From assembly GCF_026155325.1 (NCBI RefSeq), contig NZ_JAPFPW010000002.1:248001-312000 (forward strand): a DNA stretch of 64,000 bases. Reading direction: 5' to 3'. Both the position numbers and the translations under genes were made by a program. The stretch comes from Desulfobotulus pelophilus (GTDB taxonomy: Bacteria > Desulfobacterota > Desulfobacteria > Desulfobacterales > ASO4-4). This document shows positions 17,401 to 26,067 of this stretch, in pieces. The notes beneath the pieces were generated by a model, which was not told the origin of the DNA, ran no database searches, and saw only the letters and a program-made list of their open reading frames with translations. The first letter of the stretch is position 1. Each line of letters starts with the position of its first letter.

Positions 17401-18998
17401 GGCTTTTACTTTCGGGGGCTGCTCTGGTGCTTGGCCTCTTTTCTCCACTGGAAAAGGCTCCCTGGCTGGCCTGTGTTCTGCTTGCGCCCCTTATCCATAT
17501 GCTGAACCATAACGGGAAAACGGGAATCTTCAAGGGGCTGATGGCGGGCTGGATCTTTGGAGCGCTGAGCTGGGCTTCCGGCACCTTCTGGCTTCTGAAT
17601 GCCATGGAAAGCCTGATGGATCTGGCTTTCTGGCAGTCTTCGCTTTCGCTGGCAGGGATATGGTTGTATCAGGGAAGTCCTTTTGCCCTGTTCGGGGCGG
17701 TCTGCGGCTGGATGAACGGCAAGGGGACTCCGGCAGGCCCACTGTTCTGCGCCAGTCTTCTGACTCTTTTGATTTATCTGCGTCCCGTTCTTTTTCCGGT
17801 TTCATGGACGGTGGCCGCAGCCTTCTGGCCGGGATTTATCCAGATTGCGGATCTTGGCGGAGAGCTTTTTGTCTGCTTCTGTCTGATCTGGGCCAATGGG
17901 CTGGTTGCCGACGTATTTTCCGGGATAAGGCAGCGCAAGGTCAAAGACTTTGCGCGGAGTTTTATTTCCCTTTCCATTTTATTGGCTCTGGTTCTGGGAT
18001 ACGGGGTTTGCCGCATAGCCATGCTGAACGGAGACGAGCGGGAAACCGTGGGGCGGATCATCCGTGTGGCTTCGGTGCAGCCCAATGTTCCCGTTCGCTG
18101 GGATCGTAAGACTATTGTGAATTTTAAAACCGATGAGGCCATCTGCCTTGATGCTCTGATCCGAAACCCGGATCTTGTCCGGGATGCGGATCTCCTTCTT
18201 TTTCCAGAGCTCCCGCGCATGGACTGCCGTTCGGAAGAATTTGAAAAGAGCGGACTCAGGGCTGAGCTAGAATATCTTCGTGTTCCGGCTCTGATGCATG
18301 GCAAAGAAGAGATCCCGGCAACAGAGGCTCCCGTGATCCACAGGCTGGAGACGGAGGATCGCAGCATTGTGGAAGAAAAACTGGAAGCCCGGTACAGTGC
18401 TGTTTTTGCATTGGATCCTGGTAAGGAATGCACTCCGGTCTACAGGAAAAGGATTCCGGTTCCTTTTTCAGAAACAAGCTTCTATTCGTATTTTTTTCCG
18501 GAAAGGATCCAAAAGCCAGGCTTAAAGCTCTGGTTATCCAGAGGCAGTAACCCCGGCCTGATCCATGTGGGAGATTTTTTGGTTCAGCCCCTGATCTGCT
18601 TTGAAAGCGGCTTCCCAGAGCTTGTTCGGGAAGGCGTGGGGCTGGGGGGCGATCTTGTGGTGGAGCTTTCCAATGACGGCTGGTTTTTCAGCTCCAGAGC
18701 GGAAATGAAGCATCTGGGTATGGCGGTTTTCCGGGCTGTGGAGTTTCGGCGACCCCTCGTTCGAAGCAGCAACTCGGGCGGCGGCGCTCATGTCCGGGCC
18801 ACGGGCGAGATTGCAGGGGCTACCCTGACACCCCATGGCAGGGCCCTTGTCACACAGGCAACACTTTTCTGTCCTGATGTTTCGACGGTTTTTGCACGCA
18901 GGGGGTATGTCTGGCTGTGGGGTGCGGTTCTGATCGTGTGCTGGAATATGCGTAGTGCACAGAGGCGGGGCAGAAAGGCTGTATCCTGCCGGGTTTGA
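17322..18998 (+). CDS. lnt: Apolipoprotein N-acyltransferase-like protein (Lnt family)
   Basis: 558 residues: about six transmembrane helices (about 24-230), then a periplasmic nitrilase-superfamily domain, then a C-terminal helix (YVWLWGAVLIVCW). The catalytic triad positions are recognisable: Glu in LLFPELPR, Lys in YRKRIPVPFSE, Cys in PLICFESGFPE. Lnt transfers the third acyl chain onto the N-terminal Cys of lipoproteins in the inner membrane. Length and order fit Lnt, but SSNSGGGAHV and other loops differ, so a paralogue with another acyl acceptor is possible. The start is uncertain: the ATG at 17322 has no good ribosome site and a terminator-like hairpin falls within the first codons. 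Confidence 0.75.
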   Translation: MPSMCTAISWPDEVKGVKGDSPLWFFWLLLSGAALVLGLFSPLEKAPWLACVLLAPLIHMLNHNGKTGIFKGLMAGWIFGALSWASGTFWLLNAMESLMDLAFWQSSLSLAGIWLYQGSPFALFGAVCGWMNGKGTPAGPLFCASLLTLLIYLRPVLFPVSWTVAAAFWPGFIQIADLGGELFVCFCLIWANGLVADVFSGIRQRKVKDFARSFISLSILLALVLGYGVCRIAMLNGDERETVGRIIRVASVQPNVPVRWDRKTIVNFKTDEAICLDALIRNPDLVRDADLLLFPELPRMDCRSEEFEKSGLRAELEYLRVPALMHGKEEIPATEAPVIHRLETEDRSIVEEKLEARYSAVFALDPGKECTPVYRKRIPVPFSETSFYSYFFPERIQKPGLKLWLSRGSNPGLIHVGDFLVQPLICFESGFPELVREGVGLGGDLVVELSNDGWFFSSRAEMKHLGMAVFRAVEFRRPLVRSSNSGGGAHVRATGEIAGATLTPHGRALVTQATLFCPDVSTVFARRGYVWLWGAVLIVCWNMRSAQRRGRKAVSCRV

Positions 18999-19078
18999 TG
19001 AATGGCATGGCATTTGCTTTGCAAAATAATGTCTGAGATTCAGTCCATACCAAAATTTTTTAAAAAGGAGAATTCCAC

Positions 19079-19441
19079 ATGTTCCGGTCAGCCTGTACCC
19101 TTTTGATCTGTATCGTCACTCTGGTGCTTCCCCCATTCGCTCTGGCTACAACAGGGCAGGCCAACGAGTCAAACTGTAAAGCCGTGGGCTCTGTCGTTGT
19201 GAAATGCTATGACTGCCAGACTGGCTCTGAGCGCTATCTTGGCAATGTGGCCGTCCTGACAGGCTATGAAGAGGCTCAGGGGAAAAAATTCTGCGTGGTC
19301 TCTGATGAGGCGGTACAGGCCTGCAGGCGAGCATTCGGGGTTTCAGAGTATCATATAGGATACTACACCAGATTCAAGATCGGGGTCGAAACAAAGGAAG
19401 AAACCTACAGGACATCCTGCGTGGAAACCGTGGGAAAATAA
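19079..19441 (+). CDS. Small secreted cysteine-containing protein, unknown
   Basis: 120 residues with a clear Sec signal peptide (MFRSACTLLICIVTLVLPPF, cleavage probably after ALA, near residue 23). The mature part has several Cys (NCKAVGSVVVKCYDCQTG, then KKFCVV, QACRRAF, TSCVE), which suggests disulfides in the periplasm. AAGGAG stands 9 bases before the ATG. It is followed after 17 bases by the PNPOx-like gene. No family recognised. Confidence 0.75.
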   Translation: MFRSACTLLICIVTLVLPPFALATTGQANESNCKAVGSVVVKCYDCQTGSERYLGNVAVLTGYEEAQGKKFCVVSDEAVQACRRAFGVSEYHIGYYTRFKIGVETKEETYRTSCVETVGK

Positions 19442-19458
19442 GAACAGAAGGAAGCATC

Positions 19459-19920
19459 ATGCGCAGAATGCGAAGATCGGACAGACAGATGCAGGAGACA
19501 GATGCCCTTTGTCTCCTGCATACGGCAGAATACGGGGTTTTGTCCATGGCAGGCTCCAAAGGAGATCCCTATGGGGTTCCCCTGAACTTCTGTGTGATCG
19601 GGAATGGGATCTATTTTCATTGCGCTCCGGAAGGGCATAAAATCGATCATCTCACCTTGGTTCCCAAGGTGTCCCTCTGCGTGGTAGGCCGTACGGAAGT
19701 GCTGCCGTCAAAATTCAGCACACGGTACGAAAGCGTCATTGTTTTCGGTGGGATTACGGAAGTCTTTGAAGGAGAAAAACGGCTGGCCCTTGAGGGGCTT
19801 GTTCGCAAATATGCGGCAGATTACCTTGAAGATGGTCTGATATATGTCGCGACCAGCCACGCGAAGACCCGCGTATTCAGGATTTCCATGGATACTGTGA
19901 CAGGGAAAGCCCGGGATTGA
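19459..19920 (+). CDS. Pyridoxamine 5'-phosphate oxidase-like flavoprotein (NimA-like)
   Basis: 153 residues with the split-barrel FMN-binding pattern of the PNPOx-like/nitroimidazole-resistance group. MRRSDRQMQETDALCLLHTA is the usual opening, GVPLNFCVIGNGIYFHCAPEG forms the barrel core (split over two strands), and GHKIDHLTLVPKVSLCVVG is the second conserved stretch. Family members reduce small electrophiles or flavin-linked substrates; the substrate is unknown here. AGAAGGAAG precedes the ATG. It is probably co-transcribed with the small secreted protein upstream. Confidence 0.85.
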   Translation: MRRMRRSDRQMQETDALCLLHTAEYGVLSMAGSKGDPYGVPLNFCVIGNGIYFHCAPEGHKIDHLTLVPKVSLCVVGRTEVLPSKFSTRYESVIVFGGITEVFEGEKRLALEGLVRKYAADYLEDGLIYVATSHAKTRVFRISMDTVTGKARD

Positions 19921-20097
19921 CCAGGTGCCAGCCAGGTTGGCAGTGGCAAGTATGTTGGCGCAAATGGGTGCTTCCAGATGACGGGATTTGTTTTTCTGAG
20001 GGTTCTGAATCAACGTTTTTATGGTGTGGTATGAAGTGAGGTAAGTTGAAATTATCGGACACCAAAGTTACTATTCAATTAAAAGGGAGGTGTCTGA

Positions 20098-20403
20098 ATG
20101 GCAAGAAATGCAACGAACGGTCGTTATTCGAAAGAATTCGGTAATGAAGCCGTGAAAATGGTCATCGAAGGTGGTCTGTCAGTATATGAAGCATCACGGC
20201 AATTTTCCCTGCCTGGGTCGACCCTTCAGAATTGGGTAAGAGCAGGCAAGGCCGGAGGACTTTTCGATATTGGTGGCCAGTAGCGGCCTCTCACACAGGT
20301 TGAAGAGGAACTTGACCGTGTTACGAGAGGGCTTGCTCAAGTCAAACAGGAGCGCGATATCTTACAAAAAGCCACCGCGTACTTTGCTCGGGAGTCGCTG
20401 CCC
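20098..20403 (+). pseudogene. IS3 transposase orfA with in-frame stop
   Basis: Starts MARNATNGRYSKEFGNEAVK with a helix-turn-helix typical of IS3 orfA (GSTLQNWVRAGKAG). A TAG at 20281-20283 ends translation at 61 residues. The same frame continues past it as RPLTQVEEELDRVTRGLAQ and VKQERDILQKATAYFARESL, the leucine-zipper end of the normal roughly 100-residue protein. The frame therefore has one nonsense mutation. AAAAGGGAGG precedes the start. Confidence 0.8.
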
Positions 20404-20449
20404 GGTACACGGCAATCAGACAATTTTGACCGCAGTATTCAGCTCCTCA

Positions 20450-20827
20450 GCTATGCCGGGTTCTGGAGGTTCCAGCCGGCGGCTATATGGCTGGCTGAAA
20501 CGACCGGATTCTCCACGAAATAAAGAGGAAAAACGGCTCGCCCCCGACATCATAGCGGTTCATCAAAGAACAGAAGAAACCTGCGGCCCGGAATGTCTGC
20601 AGAAAGATCGTGCCGATCACAATGTTCATATTGGAGTTCACCGGATCAAACGGATTCGCAGGAAGCTGGGGCTCCGCTGCAAACAGATTAAAAAATTCAA
20701 GGCAACCACGAACTCAAACCACAAGCTGCCGGTTGCCGCAAACCTTCTGGAACAGAATTTTGTAACGGAGACTCCGAATCAGGTCTGGGTAACGGATATC
20801 CCGTACATCCCTTTCCAGTTCCCGTGA
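20450..20827 (+). pseudogene. IS3 transposase orfB, 3'-truncated
   Basis: The frame contains LYGWLKRPDSPRNKEEKRL, the HTH_21-like region RRKLGLRCKQIKKFKATTNS, and the start of the rve catalytic core TPNQVWVTDIPYIP. A normal orfB would continue for about 150 more residues with two further catalytic acidic residues; here it becomes FQFP and stops at 20827. The N-terminal start of orfB is not clear. Confidence 0.75.
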
Positions 20828-21089
20828 GAAAACTTCTTCCAGCAATTATGGCTCCTTCACACCCGAAAAGCGATTCCGTTTTTACAGGACACCCTGCCAC
20901 CTCGTGGCAAGTTTTTTTGCTCCTGTTCAGACTGTCCATTTCCCGGGCTGAGGATGGCAGATACGGGGCATACGCCATGGAATTTGGGCAACATCGTTGC
21001 CCATTTGCCGGAGCGTTCGGCCAGAACAGAATCCATTATCGCATATCTGTCAACTTTCGCTATTAAAATCCTTTTATTTCAAGGCATTC

Positions 21090-21317
21090 ACTTTGCAGAT
21101 CAGGGCGTATCCGGGTCGGACCCGGCATAGTCGCCTTCACCCTGCCGGAGCTTTTCATACAGGGCATCAAGGCATCGGAGATGTATTTGAGGAAGATCAG
21201 CCCCAGCACAATGTGCTTGTATTCTGCCACATCAATATTTTTATGCAGCTTGTCCGCCGCTTTCCACATCTGTTTTTTTATGGGTTCTTCCTGTTTGGGG
21301 GCTGCTTTTCTGGCTAT
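21090..21317 (-). pseudogene. hsdM: Remnant of type I restriction-modification HsdM N-terminus
   Basis: Minus-strand translation gives [40 protein letters not shown] and FLKYISDA, the conserved N-terminus of type I DNA methyltransferase subunit M. The codon where the start should stand (21315-21317) reads ATA, although AAGGA remains upstream. A one-base loss near 21170 shifts the frame; the sequence resumes as [20 protein letters not shown] and meets a stop. All catalytic motifs (FxGxG, NPPF) are missing. It is decayed beyond function and has no hsdR or hsdS near it. Confidence 0.8.
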
Positions 21318-21808
21318 GGTGATCCTTAATAAAAAGTGCAAACGGTGTGTCAGACGGAGACGAGCGGTAAGATGCAATCAGGAGGGCAGGGGCCTTGTGA
21401 ATCGTAGAAAAGCGGTCTGCTGTTCTTTATGGGAATGCCATGCCCGCCATGGGCCACCCGCCGTTTTGTCATTCAGGGTTTCTGGCAAAGCGCAATCCAT
21501 CACGTTGACTTGCCTGCTTCTCTGCTTTTTATCATATTCAGTATAGAGAAAAATTAAATGCAGAAAAGCTCCTGATGAAAATAGTGCAAACTATATACAG
21601 TGATTTTTGGGCAAGTCAAACAGACCTCAGGGGTGAATGGCGAATCTCACATGAGAGTAAACGGGCTGCTGATATTGAATACCATCTGTCCGAAACCCTG
21701 ATGCACTTCGGTTTTTCAAAAAAGGTTACCTGCAGAAGAGACTGGTTCCGGAAAAATGTTGTATTCTTCTCAAAAATACAGGGCTGTAAAGAGCGAGGAG
21801 TCGTTGCC
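21318..21808. other. Non-coding stretch upstream of the GNAT gene
   Basis: No gene supported. It includes the old ribosome site of the hsdM remnant and an open frame (21575-21808) that continues into the acetyltransferase gene but lacks a ribosome site and family resemblance. The promoter of the acetyltransferase/aminotransferase pair probably lies here. Confidence 0.5.
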
Positions 21809-22588
21809 ATGGAAACAGAGATCCGCATACTGTCTGAACCGGAGGAGCTGGAAGCATGCATTGAGTTGCAGAAAACTATCTGGGGGCTTGAAGATCAGGG
21901 AGTGACTTCTCCGATCAGTCTGAAGGCCTGGACCATGGAGGATGTGCGTACGGGATTGGTTATGGGTGCTTTTGTCAAAAAACGCATGGTGGGTATGGCT
22001 ATTGCCATGGCTACCATGGAACCGGGCCTGGCCTATGGACATATGCTGGGGGTACGGGAGGAATTCCGTGACCGAAGCGTGGGAGGGCTGCTCCATGGAG
22101 CTCTGGTTCAGGAGCTTCTTTCCCGGAATATCCGGGAGATGGCCTGGACCTATGATCCCATGGAAAGCCGTAATGCCTACCTCTATCTGACGCTGCACGG
22201 TGGAAGGGGGGTGCGTTATATGGAAGACTGCTACCATGTTCCCTGCTCCATGCATGCGGGTATGCCCATGGACAGGCTTCTGGTGCGCTGTCTGCTTGGG
22301 GGGCAGCCGGAGAAGAGGGAACGTATGAGTGCAGCCTGGGCTCTGGCCCGTTATCCTCTGGCAAGTCCGGAACATATGCCCCATGACGATGCGGTGCTTC
22401 TTGCAATACCGGGAGATCTCAAGGCCATGAAAAGGAGTGAGATGGAAAGGCTGCTGCATTGGCAGCAGGATACCCGCCGGGTTTTTACGGAATATCTGAA
22501 CCGGCGCTCCTACCATGCCACAAAGTTTGTTTCGGAAATGAGCGATACAGGCCGCAGAAGTTTTTATCTTCTTTCCCGCAGCATGTGA
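21809..22588 (+). CDS. GNAT-family acetyltransferase (COG3375-like)
   Basis: 259 residues beginning METEIRILSEPEELEACIEL. The GNAT core shows IWGLEDQGVTSPISLKAW, the acceptor strands VGMAIAMATMEPGLAYGHML and an acetyl-CoA loop region VREEFRDRSVGGLLHGALV (Q/RxxGxG/A-like). The pattern is that of the poorly characterised COG3375 acetyltransferases. AGGAG stands before the ATG at 21809; an upstream extension to 21575 is open but unsupported. It is followed after 107 bases by a HisC-like aminotransferase. The substrate is unknown. Confidence 0.8.
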   Translation: METEIRILSEPEELEACIELQKTIWGLEDQGVTSPISLKAWTMEDVRTGLVMGAFVKKRMVGMAIAMATMEPGLAYGHMLGVREEFRDRSVGGLLHGALVQELLSRNIREMAWTYDPMESRNAYLYLTLHGGRGVRYMEDCYHVPCSMHAGMPMDRLLVRCLLGGQPEKRERMSAAWALARYPLASPEHMPHDDAVLLAIPGDLKAMKRSEMERLLHWQQDTRRVFTEYLNRRSYHATKFVSEMSDTGRRSFYLLSRSM

Positions 22589-22695
22589 GTGGCCACTCCA
22601 TTTCTGTCCGGAGAATCCGGGAAGAACTCAGGTTTTCTTCCGCCCGTTTTGAAGGTAAAAAAGTTTGCCCGGACATTTTATAAAAGGAAGTATCC

Positions 22696-23898
22696 ATGAA
22701 CAAAGAGGCCCGCCTTTCCCGTCTCACACGCATGGCCCTTGGCAGAGAATCCAGCGACTATCTGAGCAGGGACGTAGATGAGCTTACGATGGTGGAGGAG
22801 TTGAAAAATAAATACGGTCTTGAGAATGTGTATCGTTTTGACGTTGGAAAAAATATCGATGGCTTTTCTCCGCTGATTCAGGATGTGCTGGAAACCCCAG
22901 AGCTTCTTGGACTTATCACGGGCAGCCTGACCGAATACCCTGAGAACAGTTATCAGCGCCTCAGAAGACAGCTTTCGCTTCACCACGACATTCCCCCGGA
23001 ATGGTTTGTCTTCGGAGCCGGTCTGGAGTCTGTTATCGATCACATTGCCCGGGCTGTGCTGGATCCGGGAGACCACGTGCTCATACCCGTTCCCAATTTT
23101 GATGTTTTTCAAAGTGTTTCCTTCAGAATGGGGGCTTCCCTTACTTTCATGGAAATGCCGGGCCTGTGCTGGGATGGAAATATCCTTGAAAGTCTTTGCC
23201 GGAAGATGAAGGAAAAGACATACCGGCTTGTATGGCTCAGTAATCCCGTTAATCCCACAGGGCAGTTCATTCCGCAGGATGATATTCACAGGCTTCTTTC
23301 CCATGCCTCGGAAACGAGAACTCTTGTGGTGGTGGACGAAGCCTATGGAGAATATACGGACAGACCCCATGCCGTACGGAGTGCCAGCAGTCTTCTTAAA
23401 TCATACCCGAATCTGATGGTTCTCCGTACCTTTTCAAAGGTTCACTGCCTGCCCAGTGCAAGGGTAGGGTATATGGCTGCTTCTTCCGAAAGACTCAGGC
23501 AGGCCACCAATACCTACCGCCCCATGTTTCCTTTTTCCTGGTTTTCTCTTTATATGGCTCAGCTTGCGGTTCTGGATGGGGACTATGTCAACGAGATCCG
23601 CCGCCGTAATCAGGAGCGTAAGAAATGTTTTTTTAACCGCATCAGACAGCAGGATTCAGGACTTGAGACTTTCATGTTTCTTGAGTCTGATACCAATACG
23701 CTCATGTTTCGTCACAGAGATCTTGGAGCGGATGCCCTCCATGGCCTTCTGGCAGAGCGGGGTTTTCTGACGGCTAACCTGAATCGTCTTACAGGTATTC
23801 AGAATCAGGGTTTTCTTCGTATGACCCTGCATGGGGATGCGGTGAATGAAAAATTTCTTGATGCCTGCCGGTGGTGCGGGAGACATCTCTTCAGGTGA
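22696..23898 (+). CDS. Class I/II PLP-dependent aminotransferase (HisC-like)
   Basis: 400 residues. Features include NPVNPTGQF (substrate/PLP loop), VVVDEAYGEYTD (Asp for the PLP ring nitrogen), and RTFSKVHCLPSARVGYM with Lys near 248 as the Schiff-base residue. It most resembles histidinol-phosphate aminotransferases and threonine-phosphate decarboxylases, but no histidine or cobalamin gene is near. The N-terminal extension of about 35 residues (MNKEARLSRLTRMALGRESS) is unlike canonical HisC. GGAAG precedes the ATG. Pairing with the GNAT gene suggests a two-step conversion: amination or decarboxylation and N-acetylation (inference). Confidence 0.9.
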   Translation: MNKEARLSRLTRMALGRESSDYLSRDVDELTMVEELKNKYGLENVYRFDVGKNIDGFSPLIQDVLETPELLGLITGSLTEYPENSYQRLRRQLSLHHDIPPEWFVFGAGLESVIDHIARAVLDPGDHVLIPVPNFDVFQSVSFRMGASLTFMEMPGLCWDGNILESLCRKMKEKTYRLVWLSNPVNPTGQFIPQDDIHRLLSHASETRTLVVVDEAYGEYTDRPHAVRSASSLLKSYPNLMVLRTFSKVHCLPSARVGYMAASSERLRQATNTYRPMFPFSWFSLYMAQLAVLDGDYVNEIRRRNQERKKCFFNRIRQQDSGLETFMFLESDTNTLMFRHRDLGADALHGLLAERGFLTANLNRLTGIQNQGFLRMTLHGDAVNEKFLDACRWCGRHLFR

Positions 23899-23907
23899 GT
23901 TCATAAA

Positions 23908-23938
23908 ACAGGCATGTCTTATGAGGCCTTATGCCTGT
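23908..23938. terminator. Bidirectional hairpin between convergent genes
   Basis: ACAGGCAT / ATGCCTGT arms of eight bases enclose a 15-base loop. On the minus strand it is followed by TTTT. It lies after the aminotransferase stop (23898) and about 140 bases past the end of the GldG-like gene, so it can serve both. Confidence 0.55.
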
Positions 23939-24076
23939 GGGACAGGGGAGAAAAGCAGAGTCTGTTTCTCCCCATTACTCCCACCCCTCTCTCTCTTCCA
24001 AGCATTGGTGAATAAGGATGCCCTCAGGGTCAGAGGGAAACGGCAGAATTCTCGCTGACAGGGGATGCAGAGAATC

Positions 24077-26002
24077 CTACTCCATCACTTGCCTGCTTCT
24101 ACGCCGTCTTTGAATGCCCAGTACAATGCCTGCCCCGGCTACAAGAAGGGGAATGGCCAGCATATTGATGATGGTCAGCCGGGTTCCCAGAGCATCGATG
24201 TCCGAGCGGAGGTTGCGGCGGACTTCCTTCAGCTCCTGATTGATGCGGATTTTTTCTTCATTGAACCTGCGGAGTTCCGCTTCCTGCTCTTCACTGAGAA
24301 CAAGGGCATCTTCGCCCTGTTTCTGGTTTTCCAGCATCTGGATGCGCAGGGAGGCTTCTTCTGCCCTTTGCAGCAGGGCCTGTTCCCTTGCCAGCCAGCG
24401 GGTTTCGGCCTGACGCTCCAGATCCTTTACCCTGTGGAAGGGGCGATCTGTGATATCCCTTGTGCGTACATGGATGAGGTCCGGGCTGCCGCTGAGCATT
24501 TCCACGCTGTTGAGAACAAAATTCAGGTTGTCGTTGAAAATCCTTGCCATTTCAAAGCCCAGAAAGTTCTGGCGGTTCATGTAGTAGGCATCAAAGAGAA
24601 GATCGGCATCCGCTATGTAGATAAGGGTGGCGGGTTTCAGCTCCCTTGTCTCCGCAGCTGCCTTGCGGTCGGCAAGGCCGTCTTCTTTCTCCCTGTCATC
24701 TGCTTTTTCTGCCGTGCCCTCTCCGATGCTTTCGGCCTGAATCCCTTTTTCTTCAGGGGGACCATCGGGAAAGGTCACGGGGAACTGGCCCGTAAAGATC
24801 ATGGCCAGAGGATAGGATTTGCCTTCTGCCGCAAAGGATCGGCGGATACTTTCTACGCCCATGCGAACAGCCACAGGATCAAAGAGGGCGGCGTTTTCCG
24901 AAGATGAAACCAGAACTTCTGCCGTGAGCGGGCTGTTTTCTCCAAGGCTCACCGTACCTGCCATGGGCAGGAGCAGGGAATTCAGAGAGGCCGTAAGGAG
25001 ATGGGTGCTGTTCATGGCAGAGGCATCGAGACTCAGCCATGAAGGGTTATGTTCCACCTGATTATTCTGGCCCATGAGCCTGGTTGCCGCGTGAAAATCC
25101 ACCACAACCCGGTCGTCTTTTTCCAGTCCCCATGCTTCAAAGAGCGGCGCAAGGGGAGATTCCGTTGGGCCGTAGCCGTACATGGGGTCACTTACGGCCG
25201 CAGGATCGTTGAAAACCATGAGGTTGCCGCCGCTGCTCACATAGCTGTCAATGGCATGGAGCATGGAGGGAGAAAGATGATCCGGCTGGAAAAGGATAAG
25301 AAGATCCAGTTTTTCGGGCAGGTGTTCATCGTCTCCGTTCAGGGTATGCAGACGGACGGTTTTTTCCATTTCTTTGAGAAAAAACCATCTGTTGCTGCCG
25401 CCCATTCCGGGCATGCCGTGGTTTCCGTAAATATTCAAGCCGGAAAGAATACCCACCTGTGGTTTTTCAGCCCGGCTGATCTGGGTAAGGGTGCGGGTAA
25501 TATCATATTCAAGGCTGGTTTCTCTGGCAGGATCCATAAAGGCTATGGTCTGTTCCCGGTTTCCGGATATGGCCACCAGACCCAGATAGAGGTTCTCACC
25601 GCCGGGTGTTGGCAGAGGTTCGATGCCGTAGGTTCTGGCCCAGTCTTCTTCCTCTGAATCGGGCTTCGGATGGATGATTTCCAGCTGGATTTTTCCTCCG
25701 GAGCTTTCTTCGTATTCCTTGAGAAGATCACCGGCTCTGCGACCAAAGGCCCTGAAATGGACAGGCATTTGAAGGGGATCATTGCTGAAGTAGTAGCGGA
25801 TGCTGACCGGTTCTTCCATTTTGGCAAGGATGGTTCTGGTGCCCGGAGAAAGGGAATGAATTTTGTCTGAGGTGGCATCCCAGCGAATACGGACGCCTGA
25901 GAAAAGAATATTCAGGAGAAGAAGAGCGATAAAAAGGATGCCCAGCATGGCAAGGCTTTTGGGAAGGGTTGTACCGGCATGTTTCGTTGTGTGGTCTGTC
26001 AT
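24077..26002 (-). CDS. GldG-like ABC-2 auxiliary protein
   Basis: 641 residues: an N-terminal transmembrane helix (AMLGILFIALLLLNILF), a large periplasmic region of the ABC_transp_aux type (GldG/IFT52-like, with DYDITRTLTQ-type segment YDITRTLTQISRAEKPQVGI), a coiled-coil near the C-terminus (about 555-600, alternating Glu/Arg/Leu) and a final helix (LLVAGAGIVLGIQRRRRSR). Known family context: third component of ABC exporters with a GldF-like permease and a GldA-like ATPase, exactly the two genes upstream here. Function is established for gliding motility only in Bacteroidota; in proteobacteria it is unknown. I chose the ATG at 26002 (GGAG just before) over 26014. Confidence 0.9.
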   Translation of the reverse strand: MTDHTTKHAGTTLPKSLAMLGILFIALLLLNILFSGVRIRWDATSDKIHSLSPGTRTILAKMEEPVSIRYYFSNDPLQMPVHFRAFGRRAGDLLKEYEESSGGKIQLEIIHPKPDSEEEDWARTYGIEPLPTPGGENLYLGLVAISGNREQTIAFMDPARETSLEYDITRTLTQISRAEKPQVGILSGLNIYGNHGMPGMGGSNRWFFLKEMEKTVRLHTLNGDDEHLPEKLDLLILFQPDHLSPSMLHAIDSYVSSGGNLMVFNDPAAVSDPMYGYGPTESPLAPLFEAWGLEKDDRVVVDFHAATRLMGQNNQVEHNPSWLSLDASAMNSTHLLTASLNSLLLPMAGTVSLGENSPLTAEVLVSSSENAALFDPVAVRMGVESIRRSFAAEGKSYPLAMIFTGQFPVTFPDGPPEEKGIQAESIGEGTAEKADDREKEDGLADRKAAAETRELKPATLIYIADADLLFDAYYMNRQNFLGFEMARIFNDNLNFVLNSVEMLSGSPDLIHVRTRDITDRPFHRVKDLERQAETRWLAREQALLQRAEEASLRIQMLENQKQGEDALVLSEEQEAELRRFNEEKIRINQELKEVRRNLRSDIDALGTRLTIINMLAIPLLVAGAGIVLGIQRRRRSRQVME

Positions 26003-26067
26003 TGCATACTCCATGGAAATCCATAGGGAATGGATAGTCGCGTTTCAGTTGTCAGGATGAAGGATAC

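Larger units (their letters stand above)
20055..20827 (+). mobile_element. Truncated IS3-family insertion sequence
   Basis: Contains a broken orfA (20098 onward, interrupted by an in-frame TAG) and the N-terminal part of orfB in another frame, ending just after WVTDIPYIP, which carries the first Asp of the DDE triad. The rest of the transposase and the right end are missing. The left end is not precisely defined; TCGGACACC near 20060 may be close to it. The element cannot move by itself. Confidence 0.75.

Noticed and set aside
17252-17605. Minus-strand frame crossing the Lnt-like gene start
   Set aside because: Suspected transposase end (GIHLKIPHHMGIFAAGTEQL), but I could not match it to a family and most of it overlaps a real gene.
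21575-21808. N-terminal extension of the GNAT gene
   Set aside because: A clear AGGAG-ATG start exists at 21809 and the extension has no family resemblance.
24065-24907. 280-codon plus-strand frame opposite the GldG-like gene
   Set aside because: Antisense shadow of a well supported gene; no ribosome site or family resemblance.
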